Below are positions 5,061-13,160 of a DNA stretch of 55,659 bases, in pieces. Source of the stretch: Deltaproteobacteria bacterium. Lineage in GTDB: Bacteria > Desulfobacterota > Desulfobaccia > Desulfobaccales > 0-14-0-80-60-11. The DNA is taken from assembly GCA_003599195.1 (NCBI GenBank), contig QZIZ01000158.1, forward strand, positions 1 to 55,659, in the 5' to 3' direction. The position numbers were made by a program, and so were the translations under genes. The notes below the pieces were generated by a model. The model saw only the letters and a program-made list of their open reading frames with translations. It had not been told where the DNA came from and ran no database searches. How positions within the stretch are numbered: position 1 is the first letter of the stretch; each line of letters starts with the position of its first letter.

Positions 5061-7550
5061 TTAATAGAGCAGGTACTTGGCGCGCACCCGGCGGAAGGAC
5101 TCCAGGGAGGCCTGCCACCTCTGTTTGATGGCCTGGGGGTCAGCGCCGTTTTTAATGGCCCGGAGAGCTTCACGGGAGCCGATCATCCCCAGGGTCCGCT
5201 CGATCTGAAACTCCCGGGGATGAAAGCGGTGCAGGGCGGCCAGCAACTCGATTCCCAGGGCCGGGCTGTCCAGGGCGGCCCGGTCCGTGACGCGCAGGCG
5301 CACGCCTTCGCACCTTTGCCTCCGGAAGCGGTTGCCGCTGGGGACAAAGGTCACGGGTTCAAACGCGACCCCGGGGATGCGGCGTTGCTGGAGGTAGGCA
5401 GCCAGGCGGCTGCCGGTTATCCAGGGTGCGCCTACCACCTCAAAAGGGGTGGCGGTGCCCCGGCCCACGCTGATGTTGGCGGACTCCACCAGACCCACGC
5501 CGGGGTAAAGGATGGCCTGGGTCAGGGACCGGAGGTTGGGGGAGGGATTGATCCAGGGCAGGCCGGTCTGGTCGAACCAGGCCTCCCGGCGGTATCCATC
5601 CATCTTCACCACCTGCAATCTCGCGCCAATGCGCCTCTCCCGGTTAAAGAGCTGCGCCATCTCTCCCACAGTCATGCCATAGCGGACGGGCATGGGGCAA
5701 TAGGCGATGAAGGAGCATAAATCCGTGTCCAGGCCCGGGCCTTGCACCGCCGCGGCCGTGATGGGATCGGGCCGGTCCAGCACGTAGAAATCCAGGTTAT
5801 GGGCGGCCGCGGCCTCCATGCAGTAGGCCATGGTGGAAATGTAGGTATAGAAACGGACGCCCACGTCCTGGATATCGTACACCAGGGCGTCCAGCCCTTT
5901 GAGCATCGCCGGGGTGGGCTTTTTGATGTTCCCGTAAAGGCTGTAGATGGGGAGGCCGGTGGCCGTATCCGTACCGGAGGCCACCTTTTCATCCAGCAGG
6001 CCGGACAGGCCGTGCTCCGGGCTGAAAATGGCCCTGACCTTCACCCCCGGGGCCTGAAGGAGCAGCTTCAAAGTCGACCGCCCTTTGGCGTCCACCCCCG
6101 TGTGATTGGTGATCACCCCGATATTTTTCCCTTTCAGGGGGGCAAAGCCGGACGCAGCAAGGACTTCGATCCCGGGACGCACCCGCTCCGGGGGATCGGC
6201 CGCGCCGAAGCCCTCCATGGCCACCTCAAAGGTTGGCGGGGCCATGGCCGCGGGCTTGCCCATGGGAATGGCCGCGGCCACCGCGGCTGCGGTCTGGGCC
6301 CTCAAGGTCTTGATCTGCCCTTTGGCGTTCGGATGCAGGCGGTTGGTGAGAATGATCAGGTAGGTCTTGGATTTGGGGTCGATCCAGATGGAGGTGCCGG
6401 TATAGCCGGTGTGGCCGTAGGAGCCTTTGGGAAACGCGGCGTTGAAAATCTTGCTGTAAGGGGAGCGGATGTCCCAGCCCAGGCCCCGGCGGGTGCCGTT
6501 GCCCGGGACGCTGTGAGGCTTGGTCATGGCGGCGATGGCTTTGGCGCTGAGGATCCGTTGCCCCCCCGGGCCTACGCCGCCGTCAACGAGCATCTGGCAT
6601 AGCACGGCCAGATCGGTGGCAGTGGAGAAGACCCCGGCATGGCCGGCCACGCCGCCCATGCGGTAGGCCGTGGGGTCCGACACCTGGCCGCAGCGCAGCG
6701 CGCCCCCCTGCCAGTCGCAGGGCGCAAACCGGGCCTGCTTGGAGGCTGGGGGGGTAAAGGAGGTGTCTTTCATCCCCAAAGGCCTAAAAATCTCCTGGGC
6801 GCAGTAAACGTCCAGGGATTTACCCGAGACCCGGCGCACCAGCTCCCCCAGGGCCACGAAATTGGCGTCGCTGTACCGGAATGCGGTACCCGGGGGATTA
6901 ACCGGCTTATCCGCGGCAATGGCGGCAATGGCCCCCTGGTAGCCTTGCCAGCGGACCCGGGAATTGACGTCGGCGCGCAGACCCGAGGTGTGGGTCAGGA
7001 GTTGGCGGATGGTTATATGGCTCTTGCCGTTGCCCGCAAATTCCGGCCAGTAGCGGGCCACGGGGGCGTCGAGCCGGAGCTTGCCCTTATCAGTGAGCTG
7101 CATGACGGCCGTGGTGGTGGCCACCACCTTGGTCAAAGAGGCGATATCGAAGACCGCGTCCACAGTCATGGGCGTTACCTGGGGCTCCAGAGACCGGAGG
7201 CCGAAGGCCTGGCGGTAGATGATGCGGTCCTGGTGACCCACCAGGACCACCACGCCGGGGGTGGCCCGGGCTGCGATCTCCGCCTTGGCCACTTGGCCGA
7301 CCCGGGCCAGGCGGGGGTCGTCAATGGCCCCCACCGGGGCAGGCGGCGGCGCCTCCGGTTTCACCACCGGTGGCGGTGGCGGCGGCGGCAGGCTGGCCAC
7401 CGGCGGCGCCGGGGCGCAGCCGGAGAGGCAGGAGAAAAAGCATGCGAAGACTACTAAAAGAAGGACAAGAGAACTGCTCGACGGAGTCTGGCGCATGCCA
7501 GGGATTGTAGCATAAAGGCTGGGGGTGTTTGAATCATTAAAAAGATTCAT
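5061..7550 (-). CDS. Lipoprotein fusing a serine hydrolase (beta-lactamase family) to a NamZ-type exo-N-acetylmuramidase
   Basis: An 829-residue two-domain protein. A lipoprotein signal ends in LSGC (Cys45), followed by a Pro-rich linker (50-72). Residues about 80-430 are a class C beta-lactamase/D-Ala-D-Ala peptidase-like domain with SLTK (Ser138, Lys141), YSD (226-228) and a late HTG motif in GHTGYTG. From about 465 the DUF1343/NamZ domain begins: GVITNHTGVD, FSPEHGL, YDIQDVGVRFYTYISTM, VLDRPDP and NISVGRGT. NamZ releases terminal MurNAc from peptidoglycan fragments. The protein would process wall fragments at the outer membrane, and NagZ is encoded at 18230. The true start may be the ATG at 7496 (MRQTPSSS), since neither start has a good ribosome site. 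The beta-lactamase-like half may act on wall peptides or on antibiotics; the sequence does not say. Confidence 0.85.
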   Translation of the reverse strand: MNLFNDSNTPSLYATIPGMRQTPSSSSLVLLLVVFACFFSCLSGCAPAPPVASLPPPPPPPVVKPEAPPPAPVGAIDDPRLARVGQVAKAEIAARATPGVVVLVGHQDRIIYRQAFGLRSLEPQVTPMTVDAVFDIASLTKVVATTTAVMQLTDKGKLRLDAPVARYWPEFAGNGKSHITIRQLLTHTSGLRADVNSRVRWQGYQGAIAAIAADKPVNPPGTAFRYSDANFVALGELVRRVSGKSLDVYCAQEIFRPLGMKDTSFTPPASKQARFAPCDWQGGALRCGQVSDPTAYRMGGVAGHAGVFSTATDLAVLCQMLVDGGVGPGGQRILSAKAIAAMTKPHSVPGNGTRRGLGWDIRSPYSKIFNAAFPKGSYGHTGYTGTSIWIDPKSKTYLIILTNRLHPNAKGQIKTLRAQTAAAVAAAIPMGKPAAMAPPTFEVAMEGFGAADPPERVRPGIEVLAASGFAPLKGKNIGVITNHTGVDAKGRSTLKLLLQAPGVKVRAIFSPEHGLSGLLDEKVASGTDTATGLPIYSLYGNIKKPTPAMLKGLDALVYDIQDVGVRFYTYISTMAYCMEAAAAHNLDFYVLDRPDPITAAAVQGPGLDTDLCSFIAYCPMPVRYGMTVGEMAQLFNRERRIGARLQVVKMDGYRREAWFDQTGLPWINPSPNLRSLTQAILYPGVGLVESANISVGRGTATPFEVVGAPWITGSRLAAYLQQRRIPGVAFEPVTFVPSGNRFRRQRCEGVRLRVTDRAALDSPALGIELLAALHRFHPREFQIERTLGMIGSREALRAIKNGADPQAIKQRWQASLESFRRVRAKYLLY

Positions 7551-7574
7551 GGGGTTTGTCGGCTTGCGGGTATT

Positions 7575-8291
7575 TCAGGAAATCAGGGTTTTTACGAAAA
7601 AAACCGGATTCCTTTCCCACCAAATCTTTTTCGGCACCCGGTAGATGGATTGTATCCCTGCAGTCGAGAAATCAAGGGACATGAAAAATTTATTCTGGAC
7701 CCAGTTTCCCAGCCGGGCGCGCAATAGAAAATACAACAAGACATTGGCAATTAAAGCAAGCAAAGAAATAATCCGGTCAGCTCCGCTGGTCAACAGGATG
7801 ACTGTCGTCACCGCCAGGAGGATTACGCCCAAGCCTTGGGCGGTGGCAATGTTGGTACCGCACTGCATAGAGATAATTAATTCACTATGGCCCTTTTTGA
7901 GTTCTTTGAGAAGTTCATTAAAGGCATTTACCAAATGTTCTCTAGTTAGATCACCGCATATCCGAAAACCATCCGCTTCCGCGCTTCCGCCAATTCTCGC
8001 TTTGCCAAACCTCCTTCTCAGGAAATAGATAGTGCCGTGTTCCAATGCGTGGTTTTTCTTTATGGCCTCCGCAAGAGTGAATCGCCGGAATAAATTATAG
8101 AGGAAGGATTTGTTAAGCAGTATGACCACAAGTAAAAGCCATGGCAGTACCAGGTAGAACAGCACAAGATTAGGGCCGTTCCGTGGCATGGAGACGACGA
8201 AGACCGCCATTAACAGGCAGAAAATGAAGCCGGTTAGGGGGGTGGTGATAAAGCGGAAGTATCTAGATTTAAGTCTTTCAATTCTTAACAT
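7575..8291 (-). CDS. DUF6391-like integral membrane protein
   Basis: A 238-residue membrane protein. Two N-terminal membrane segments (about 15-35 and 42-60), a soluble middle containing NHALEHGTIYFLRRRFGK, and two further membrane segments (about 155-172 and 178-195). The NHALEH signature and its length agree with the DUF6391 family, whose function is unknown; the two His and the Glu could bind a metal, which is inference. It ends 25 bp before the upstream end of the NamZ fusion gene on the same strand, so they may be cotranscribed. Confidence 0.6.
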   Translation of the reverse strand: MLRIERLKSRYFRFITTPLTGFIFCLLMAVFVVSMPRNGPNLVLFYLVLPWLLLVVILLNKSFLYNLFRRFTLAEAIKKNHALEHGTIYFLRRRFGKARIGGSAEADGFRICGDLTREHLVNAFNELLKELKKGHSELIISMQCGTNIATAQGLGVILLAVTTVILLTSGADRIISLLALIANVLLYFLLRARLGNWVQNKFFMSLDFSTAGIQSIYRVPKKIWWERNPVFFVKTLIS

Positions 8292-8356
8292 CTTGATGCA
8301 AAGCCATAATAACTGCTTGAAAACCGCGCTTAATAACTAATTCATCAGGCAATTCC

Positions 8357-8551
8357 TTACTCCATCTGTAAAAACGACACCTCGTTGATGTTTGCCTTTG
8401 ATTTGGCCTGTTCAATAGTCATGCTTACCAAATTGCCATTCGGGTCCAGATCAATATAGAAGTCCTCGTTGATTTCCCTGGTTTCCACCGCAGGGGCGGA
8501 GGAGAATTCAATGAAGGCTGTATCTGTATCGGGAAAATAGCGAATCTTCAT
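8357..8551 (-). CDS. DUF2283 family protein
   Basis: A 64-residue protein beginning MKIRYFPDTDTAFIEF, with the middle DFYIDLDPNGNLVSMTIEQAK; these are the two halves of the DUF2283 fold (short beta-rich protein with a D-x-D/N-G turn). Function unknown. The start is fixed by AAGGAG 6 nt before the ATG. DUF2283 genes often stand beside DUF4258 genes, but none is here. Confidence 0.75.
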   Translation of the reverse strand: MKIRYFPDTDTAFIEFSSAPAVETREINEDFYIDLDPNGNLVSMTIEQAKSKANINEVSFLQME

Positions 8552-8654
8552 AATTTTCTCCTTGCCATCATGAAAAAAAGCAAAAAGGCGGGCACAGAGG
8601 CCCGCCCCACCAGGATATATTTCATAACGATTCGTAATCAAACGACAATTTTTC

Positions 8655-8711
8655 GTAGGGGCGAACCTTGTGTTCGCCCTGAACGCTCGGGGCGAACACA
8701 AGGTTCGCTAC
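8655..8711. repeat. GCGAAC palindrome, copy 1
   Basis: GCGAACCTTGTGTTCGCCC is followed after a short loop by its exact inverse. Each arm is itself internally palindromic (GCGAAC...GTTCGC). The same design occurs at 13103-13157 and 45484-45544, and a reduced form at 42517-42540. It looks like a REP-type element; no promoter or gene is visible in it. Confidence 0.85.
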
Positions 8712-8771
8712 GTTTAATACCTTTTGGACTAAAACTCCTATTATTCCGGGGCCGGAGCTTTCCCCTCCCCC

Positions 8772-9224
8772 CTATTGTCCCCTCTGCTTGCCGCCGGTTA
8801 AAGCCTGGTACTCATCGTAGCAGGACCAGAACGAGGTGGAATCCGGGGCCACCACCCGTTCGCAGAGCTTGCGGCCCTGGGTGAGGGCCAGATATTTTTG
8901 ATACGCGGCCTCATCCCCCACGTAGAGCCTTTGCGCGGCCTCATCCGTATAAGCGTGGTAAGTCTGGCCGTTTCTTTGGTAGGTGGTGATTTTTCCCCTG
9001 GGTATGGCGTTCAGCAGAGCCTGCCTCTTGGGAGTGGTATCATCCACCGGCCAGTGCTGGAATCCGGCTTTATCCAAGAAATACTCGGTCATCACCAAAT
9101 CCTGGGTCTGCTGTTGGAAGGCCTCCCGGGGGGTCTGCCCCCCGGCGCAGCCGGCAAACAGAAGAAAGAGAAGGCTCAATAGAAGTGTGGGGTAAAGCAG
9201 ATCGTGCCTCCTGGTCATCAGCAT
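8772..9224 (-). CDS. Hypothetical lipoprotein
   Basis: A 150-residue protein, possibly starting at the third residue (MTRRHDLL). The N-terminus has RR, a Leu-rich core and the lipobox FAGC (Cys26), so it is a lipoprotein. The mature part is rich in Tyr and Gln with two Cys (KLCERVV and FWSCYDEY) that could form a disulfide. I do not recognise the family. It stands alone between two repeat-bearing gaps, downstream of the efflux operon on the same strand, but 120 bp from it. Confidence 0.65.
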   Translation of the reverse strand: MLMTRRHDLLYPTLLLSLLFLLFAGCAGGQTPREAFQQQTQDLVMTEYFLDKAGFQHWPVDDTTPKRQALLNAIPRGKITTYQRNGQTYHAYTDEAAQRLYVGDEAAYQKYLALTQGRKLCERVVAPDSTSFWSCYDEYQALTGGKQRGQ

Positions 9225-9240
9225 GTCCCCCCTTGAATAC

Positions 9241-9309
9241 AGTTTTTAGTTTTTAGTAATGAAACAGATTATCAAGAACTTAACCAAAAACCAAAAACTA
9301 AAAACCGTT
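9241..9309. repeat. AT-rich inverted repeat of the TTTTTAGT type
   Basis: GTTTTTAGTTTTTAGT on the left is matched by ACCAAAAACTAAAAACC on the right across about 30 bp, so the transcript can fold back. A similar low-complexity word repeat (GTTTTCGGTTTGCGGTTTTC) lies at 45700-45729. Nothing else is visible between the two flanking genes. Confidence 0.6.
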
Positions 9310-9346
9310 TTTACTGATTTCGGATAGGCAAAACGTTACGGTAGTT

Positions 9347-10804
9347 TTAGCCGCCCTGGGGAACGTAATTAGTCTTCTCCCAGCCGCCGCCCAGGGCCTT
9401 GTATAAGGCCACCAGGTTGGTGGCCAGGGTGCGGGTGCTCTGGACCAGGGCGTCTTCATTGACAAAGAGGTTGCGCTCCGCGGTGAGGACGTTTAAAAAA
9501 TCCGTCCGGCCCGCAAGATAGAGCTGCATGGCCAGATCCACGGCCTGGCGGTTGCTGGCCACCGCCTCCGTCAAGGAACGGCGGCGTTCCTGTTCCTTGG
9601 CATAGGCCACCAGGGCCGTGTCGACGTCTTTGAGCGCAGTCAGCACCGTCTTTTCGTAGAGCGCCAACGCCTCTTCCTGGAGGGCGTCCTGCAATTTGAT
9701 ATTCCAGCGGATGCGGCCCCCCGCGAAGACCGGCCAGGTGACGGAGGGGCTGAAGGACCAGAACTTGCTGGTGCTCAAATTGCTCACCCGGGTCAGGTCG
9801 TCCGCAGAAATACCGACAGTGCCGGTAATATTGAACTTGGGGAACAGGTCCGCGGTGGCCACGCCGATGCGGGCGGTGGCGGCATGGAGCCGGGCTTCGG
9901 CCCGGCGGATGTCCGGGCGGCGCCGGGTCAGGTCCGAAGGCAGGCCCACGGGAATTTGCGGAGGGGTGGGAGGTATGGGGGAGGTGACGCCCAGGTCTTG
10001 CTCCAGGACTGCGGGCTGCCGCCCCAGCAGCACCCCCAGGCTGTAAATGGCCGCCCGGGCCTGGGACTCCAGGATCGGGATCACGGCCTCGGTGGTGGCC
10101 GCCTGGGCGTCGGCGTTGGCCACGTCCAGACGGCCGATAAAACCGGCCTCAAACCGCTTGCGGGTAATCCTGGCGGTCTTTTTCTGAGTCTCCAGATTCT
10201 TTTTGGCGATGACGGTCTGCTGCTGGAAGCCCCGGAGATTGAAGTAGTTGGTGGCCACGTCGCCCAGCAGGATGATCAGCACGTCCCGGCGGTCCTCCAC
10301 TGCAGCCCTGAGATCGGCGGTGGCGGCTTCGATATTGCGCCGGGTGCCTCCGAAGATATCTATTTCCCAGGAAGCATCGAGGCCCACCTGAAATAACTCC
10401 CGCACGCCCCCCACGGTGGCGATGGCCCCGCCCCCCGCGGCTTCGCTGGATCCCTGGCTTTTCTGATAAAGGGCCGTGGCCGAGGCCTGGGGCAGAAGCG
10501 GCGCGCCCGCCACCCCCCGGGCGGCCCGGGCCTGGCGGATCCGGGCCTCGGCCTGGACCAGGTCCAGGTTGGAGCGGATGGCCATTTCCACCAGGGCGCT
10601 GAGGGTGGGATCGTTAAACGCGCTCCACCACTCCACCAGGGTCACTGGATCGGCGGCGGTTTTGCTGGGATGGTCCGGAGTGACAACGGCTTGGCCGTCC
10701 CACTGCTCTGGAACCTTGACCTCCGGGGGCCGATAATCCGGGCCCACCGCACAGCCCAGGGCGGTAATCAAAAGGAGGGCTGCCAACCACAACCGGCTTT
10801 TCAT
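9347..10804 (-). CDS. Outer-membrane efflux lipoprotein, NodT/OprM (TolC) family
   Basis: A 485-residue protein with a lipoprotein signal ending ITALGC (Cys18) followed by AVGPDYRPPEVKVP, the characteristic start of NodT-type channels. Two OEP repeats follow, with long coiled-coil helices (for example LVQAEARIRQARAARGVAGAP, and the second repeat containing RRPDIRRAEARLHAATARIGVA). It forms the trimeric exit duct for a tripartite pump. It is the third gene of the macA-macB-nodT set on one strand; 151 bp with palindromes separate it from macB. The ATG at 10804 has GGAG 8 nt upstream and places the signal peptide correctly; a longer frame is less likely. Confidence 0.92.
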   Translation of the reverse strand: MKSRLWLAALLLITALGCAVGPDYRPPEVKVPEQWDGQAVVTPDHPSKTAADPVTLVEWWSAFNDPTLSALVEMAIRSNLDLVQAEARIRQARAARGVAGAPLLPQASATALYQKSQGSSEAAGGGAIATVGGVRELFQVGLDASWEIDIFGGTRRNIEAATADLRAAVEDRRDVLIILLGDVATNYFNLRGFQQQTVIAKKNLETQKKTARITRKRFEAGFIGRLDVANADAQAATTEAVIPILESQARAAIYSLGVLLGRQPAVLEQDLGVTSPIPPTPPQIPVGLPSDLTRRRPDIRRAEARLHAATARIGVATADLFPKFNITGTVGISADDLTRVSNLSTSKFWSFSPSVTWPVFAGGRIRWNIKLQDALQEEALALYEKTVLTALKDVDTALVAYAKEQERRRSLTEAVASNRQAVDLAMQLYLAGRTDFLNVLTAERNLFVNEDALVQSTRTLATNLVALYKALGGGWEKTNYVPQGG

Positions 10805-10865
10805 TAAATTTTGGCTCCAATCAGTCGCATTAAGCGTTAGCATAAGGCTTGAGTACAAGCTGTTT

Positions 10866-10934
10866 GAGTACAGGTTTGAAAGCCTGTACTACGGCTTTTT
10901 TTGTGCGGTAGCGCAGCCTTTCCAGGCTGCGCTC
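10866..10934. repeat. GTACAGG / GCGCAGCC palindromes between macB and nodT
   Basis: GTACAGG-ttt-gaaa-CCTGTAC (hairpin 1) is followed by GCGCAGCC-tttc-aGGCTGCGC (hairpin 2). The same sort of double hairpin (GTACAGGC/GCCTGTAC then GCGGGCG/CGCCCGC) occurs at 36209-36270. Hairpin 1 is followed by CGGCTTTTTTT on the plus strand. Confidence 0.75.
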
Positions 10935-10955
10935 CTCTATTTTTATCCCGCACCA

Positions 10956-13094
10956 TCACTCATACCTTAGCGCATTTATCGGATCCAGCTTCGAGGCCTT
11001 CCAGGCCGGGTAGTAGCCGAAGATGATGCCCACGCCTACCGAGACGGCAAAGGCCGCCAGGATGGCGTCCAGGGACATCTCGGTGGGCCAGCCCAGGAGC
11101 GCGGTAATCAGCAGCGAGATGCCCCGGCCCACCAGGATGCCGGCAATGCCGCCGCAGAAGCAGAGCAGAACGGATTCCGCCAGGAACTGCTGGAGGATGT
11201 CCCGAGCCCAGGCGCCCACGGCCATGCGCAGGCCGATCTCCCGGGTGCGTTCGGTGACCGACACCAGCATGATGTTCATGATGCCCACGCCTCCCACCAC
11301 CAGGGAGATCAAGGCCACCACCAGCAGCAGCTTGGTCATCATGGTGGCGGTGGAGGCCAGGGCCTTGGTCATTTCGGTCATATCCCGGATGCTAAAGTCT
11401 TCCGGCGCGCCGGCTTTGATGCGGTGCCGTTCCCGGAGAATCTGGGTGATCTGTTCGATGGCCGCGGGAATCTGCCGGGTGGATTTGGCCGCGGCCACGA
11501 TCTGATCCACGTTGGTGAAGCGCACCGGCAGGGGGGTGTCAGCCTGCTGGATGGCGGACTGCTCCGGATAAAGATTCAGTTTGGTGTTGGGGTAAATCTG
11601 GTTCAGGGTGTTGACCTTATCCGCGGTGCTGGAGGTGGTGGCGGTCTGGGCGCTCTGGTTGACGTTGGCCATGGCGGAGCCGGCCACCCGGTACTTGATG
11701 CTGGTCCAGGGGGCCAGGACGATGTCGTCCTGGTCAATGCCCATCATGTTGGCCCCTTTGGGGCTGAGGACGCCGATAACTTTGAAGGCCACGTTGTTGA
11801 TCCGCACCTCTTTGCCCAGGGGGGATTCTCCCTGAAAGAGCTCGTTCACCAGGCGCTGGCCCAGGATGCAGACCTTGCTGGCGTTGCGGACGTCCTGTTC
11901 GGTGAACATGTCTCCCGAAGCCAGGGGCCATTCCCGCACGTCCAGATATTCCGGAATGGTGCCATAGATGAAGATGGGCACCCAGTTGCGGTTGCCGTAA
12001 ATGACCTGGGTCCGGGCCCGGACCACCGGCGCGGTGGCCCGCACGGCCGGGGCTTCCTTAAGGATGGCTTCCGCGTCCCGGGGTGTTAAGGTCATGACGC
12101 TGCCGGCTCCGAAGCTGACGCCGCCGCTGGCCGCGGTGCCGGGGAAAATCATCAAATTGTTGGCCCCCATGCTGGCGATGGTCCGCTGGATGGCGCTGGC
12201 GGAACCCCGGCCGATTTCCATCATGGCAATGACCGCGGCCACGCCGATAATGATCCCCAGGGTGGTGAGCGCGGCCCGCATGATGTTGCGGCGCAGGCCG
12301 TGCAGCGAGGTGCGCAGCATCCACCGGAGCCGGGGCAGGGCCCAGAAGGGCCGCCGGGTGGGCTTGCCTTCTTCCTTTAATGAGGCTTCTTCGGGGGTCT
12401 GGACGGAGGAAGAGGGCTCGTCAGAGACCAACACGCCGTCATGGATGCGGACGATCCGCTTGGCGCTGCGGGCCACTTCCTCGTCATGGGTGACCAGGAT
12501 GATGGTCACCCCTTCGTCATTGAGCTTTTTAAAGAGCTCCAGCATCTCCGCACTGGTCTTGGAGTCCAGGTTGCCGGTGGGTTCGTCCGCGAAGAGCACG
12601 GAAGGGTGGTTGACCAAAGACCGGGCAATGGCCACCCGCTGCTGCTGGCCGCCGGAGAGTTGGGACGGCTCATGATCCAGGCGCGCTCCCAGGCCAACCC
12701 GCTGCAACAACTCCTCCCCCTGCCGCCGGGCTTCCTGGTCAGTCAGGTTGACGCCGTTATAAGACAGGGGCATGATGACGTTTTCCAAAGCATTGGTCCG
12801 GGGCAGCAGATTGAAGGTCTGGAAGACGAAGCCCAGCTTTCGGTTGCGCAGCTTGGCCCGTTCGTCCGGGGAGAGTTCGGTAGTGTCCTGGCCCTCCAGC
12901 CGATACCGGCCGGAGGTGGGGCGGTCCAGGCAGCCCAGGATATTCATCAGGGTGGTTTTGCCGGAACCGGAGGTTCCCATGAGGGCCACGAATTCCCCCT
13001 GGGAAACGGTGAAGGAGACCCCTTTGAGAACGGGGACGTCGATTTCACCCAGGTGGTAGGTCTTGCAGATATCTTGTAATTCTATTAGTTTCAT
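10956..13094 (-). CDS. macB: MacB-type ABC transporter (ATPase plus permease)
   Basis: A 712-residue inner-membrane protein. The N-terminal ABC ATPase (1-230) has Walker A GTSGSGKTT (40-48), Q-loop in FVFQTFNLLPR, signature LSGGQQQR and Walker B VLFADEPTGNLD. After a linker a membrane segment follows (TTLGIIIGVAAVIAMM), then the MacB periplasmic domain and the FtsX domain with three C-terminal membrane helices. MacB drives export of macrolides, peptides or siderophore-like substrates through MacA and a TolC-type channel, both encoded next to it. The ATG at 13094 gives the family N-terminus MKLIELQDICKTYH; upstream frame is the palindrome at 13103-13157. Substrate cannot be told from sequence. 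Confidence 0.93.
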   Translation of the reverse strand: MKLIELQDICKTYHLGEIDVPVLKGVSFTVSQGEFVALMGTSGSGKTTLMNILGCLDRPTSGRYRLEGQDTTELSPDERAKLRNRKLGFVFQTFNLLPRTNALENVIMPLSYNGVNLTDQEARRQGEELLQRVGLGARLDHEPSQLSGGQQQRVAIARSLVNHPSVLFADEPTGNLDSKTSAEMLELFKKLNDEGVTIILVTHDEEVARSAKRIVRIHDGVLVSDEPSSSVQTPEEASLKEEGKPTRRPFWALPRLRWMLRTSLHGLRRNIMRAALTTLGIIIGVAAVIAMMEIGRGSASAIQRTIASMGANNLMIFPGTAASGGVSFGAGSVMTLTPRDAEAILKEAPAVRATAPVVRARTQVIYGNRNWVPIFIYGTIPEYLDVREWPLASGDMFTEQDVRNASKVCILGQRLVNELFQGESPLGKEVRINNVAFKVIGVLSPKGANMMGIDQDDIVLAPWTSIKYRVAGSAMANVNQSAQTATTSSTADKVNTLNQIYPNTKLNLYPEQSAIQQADTPLPVRFTNVDQIVAAAKSTRQIPAAIEQITQILRERHRIKAGAPEDFSIRDMTEMTKALASTATMMTKLLLVVALISLVVGGVGIMNIMLVSVTERTREIGLRMAVGAWARDILQQFLAESVLLCFCGGIAGILVGRGISLLITALLGWPTEMSLDAILAAFAVSVGVGIIFGYYPAWKASKLDPINALRYE

Positions 13095-13102
13095 CGGGTT
13101 GC

Positions 13103-13157
13103 CTAGGGGCGAATCTGGTATTCGCCTAGCGTCAAGGGCGAACACCAGGTTCGCCCC
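13103..13157. repeat. GCGAAC palindrome, copy 2 (between macA and macB)
   Basis: GGGGCGAATCTGGTATTCGCC and GGGCGAACACCAGGTTCGCCCC face each other. The element fills nearly the whole 66-bp gap between the macA stop and the macB start, so it is transcribed within the operon and could affect mRNA processing or the ratio of the two proteins. Confidence 0.85.
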
Positions 13158-13160
13158 AAC

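Noticed and set aside
8357-8551. DUF2283 as antitoxin
   Set aside because: No DUF4258 or other toxin-like partner adjacent.
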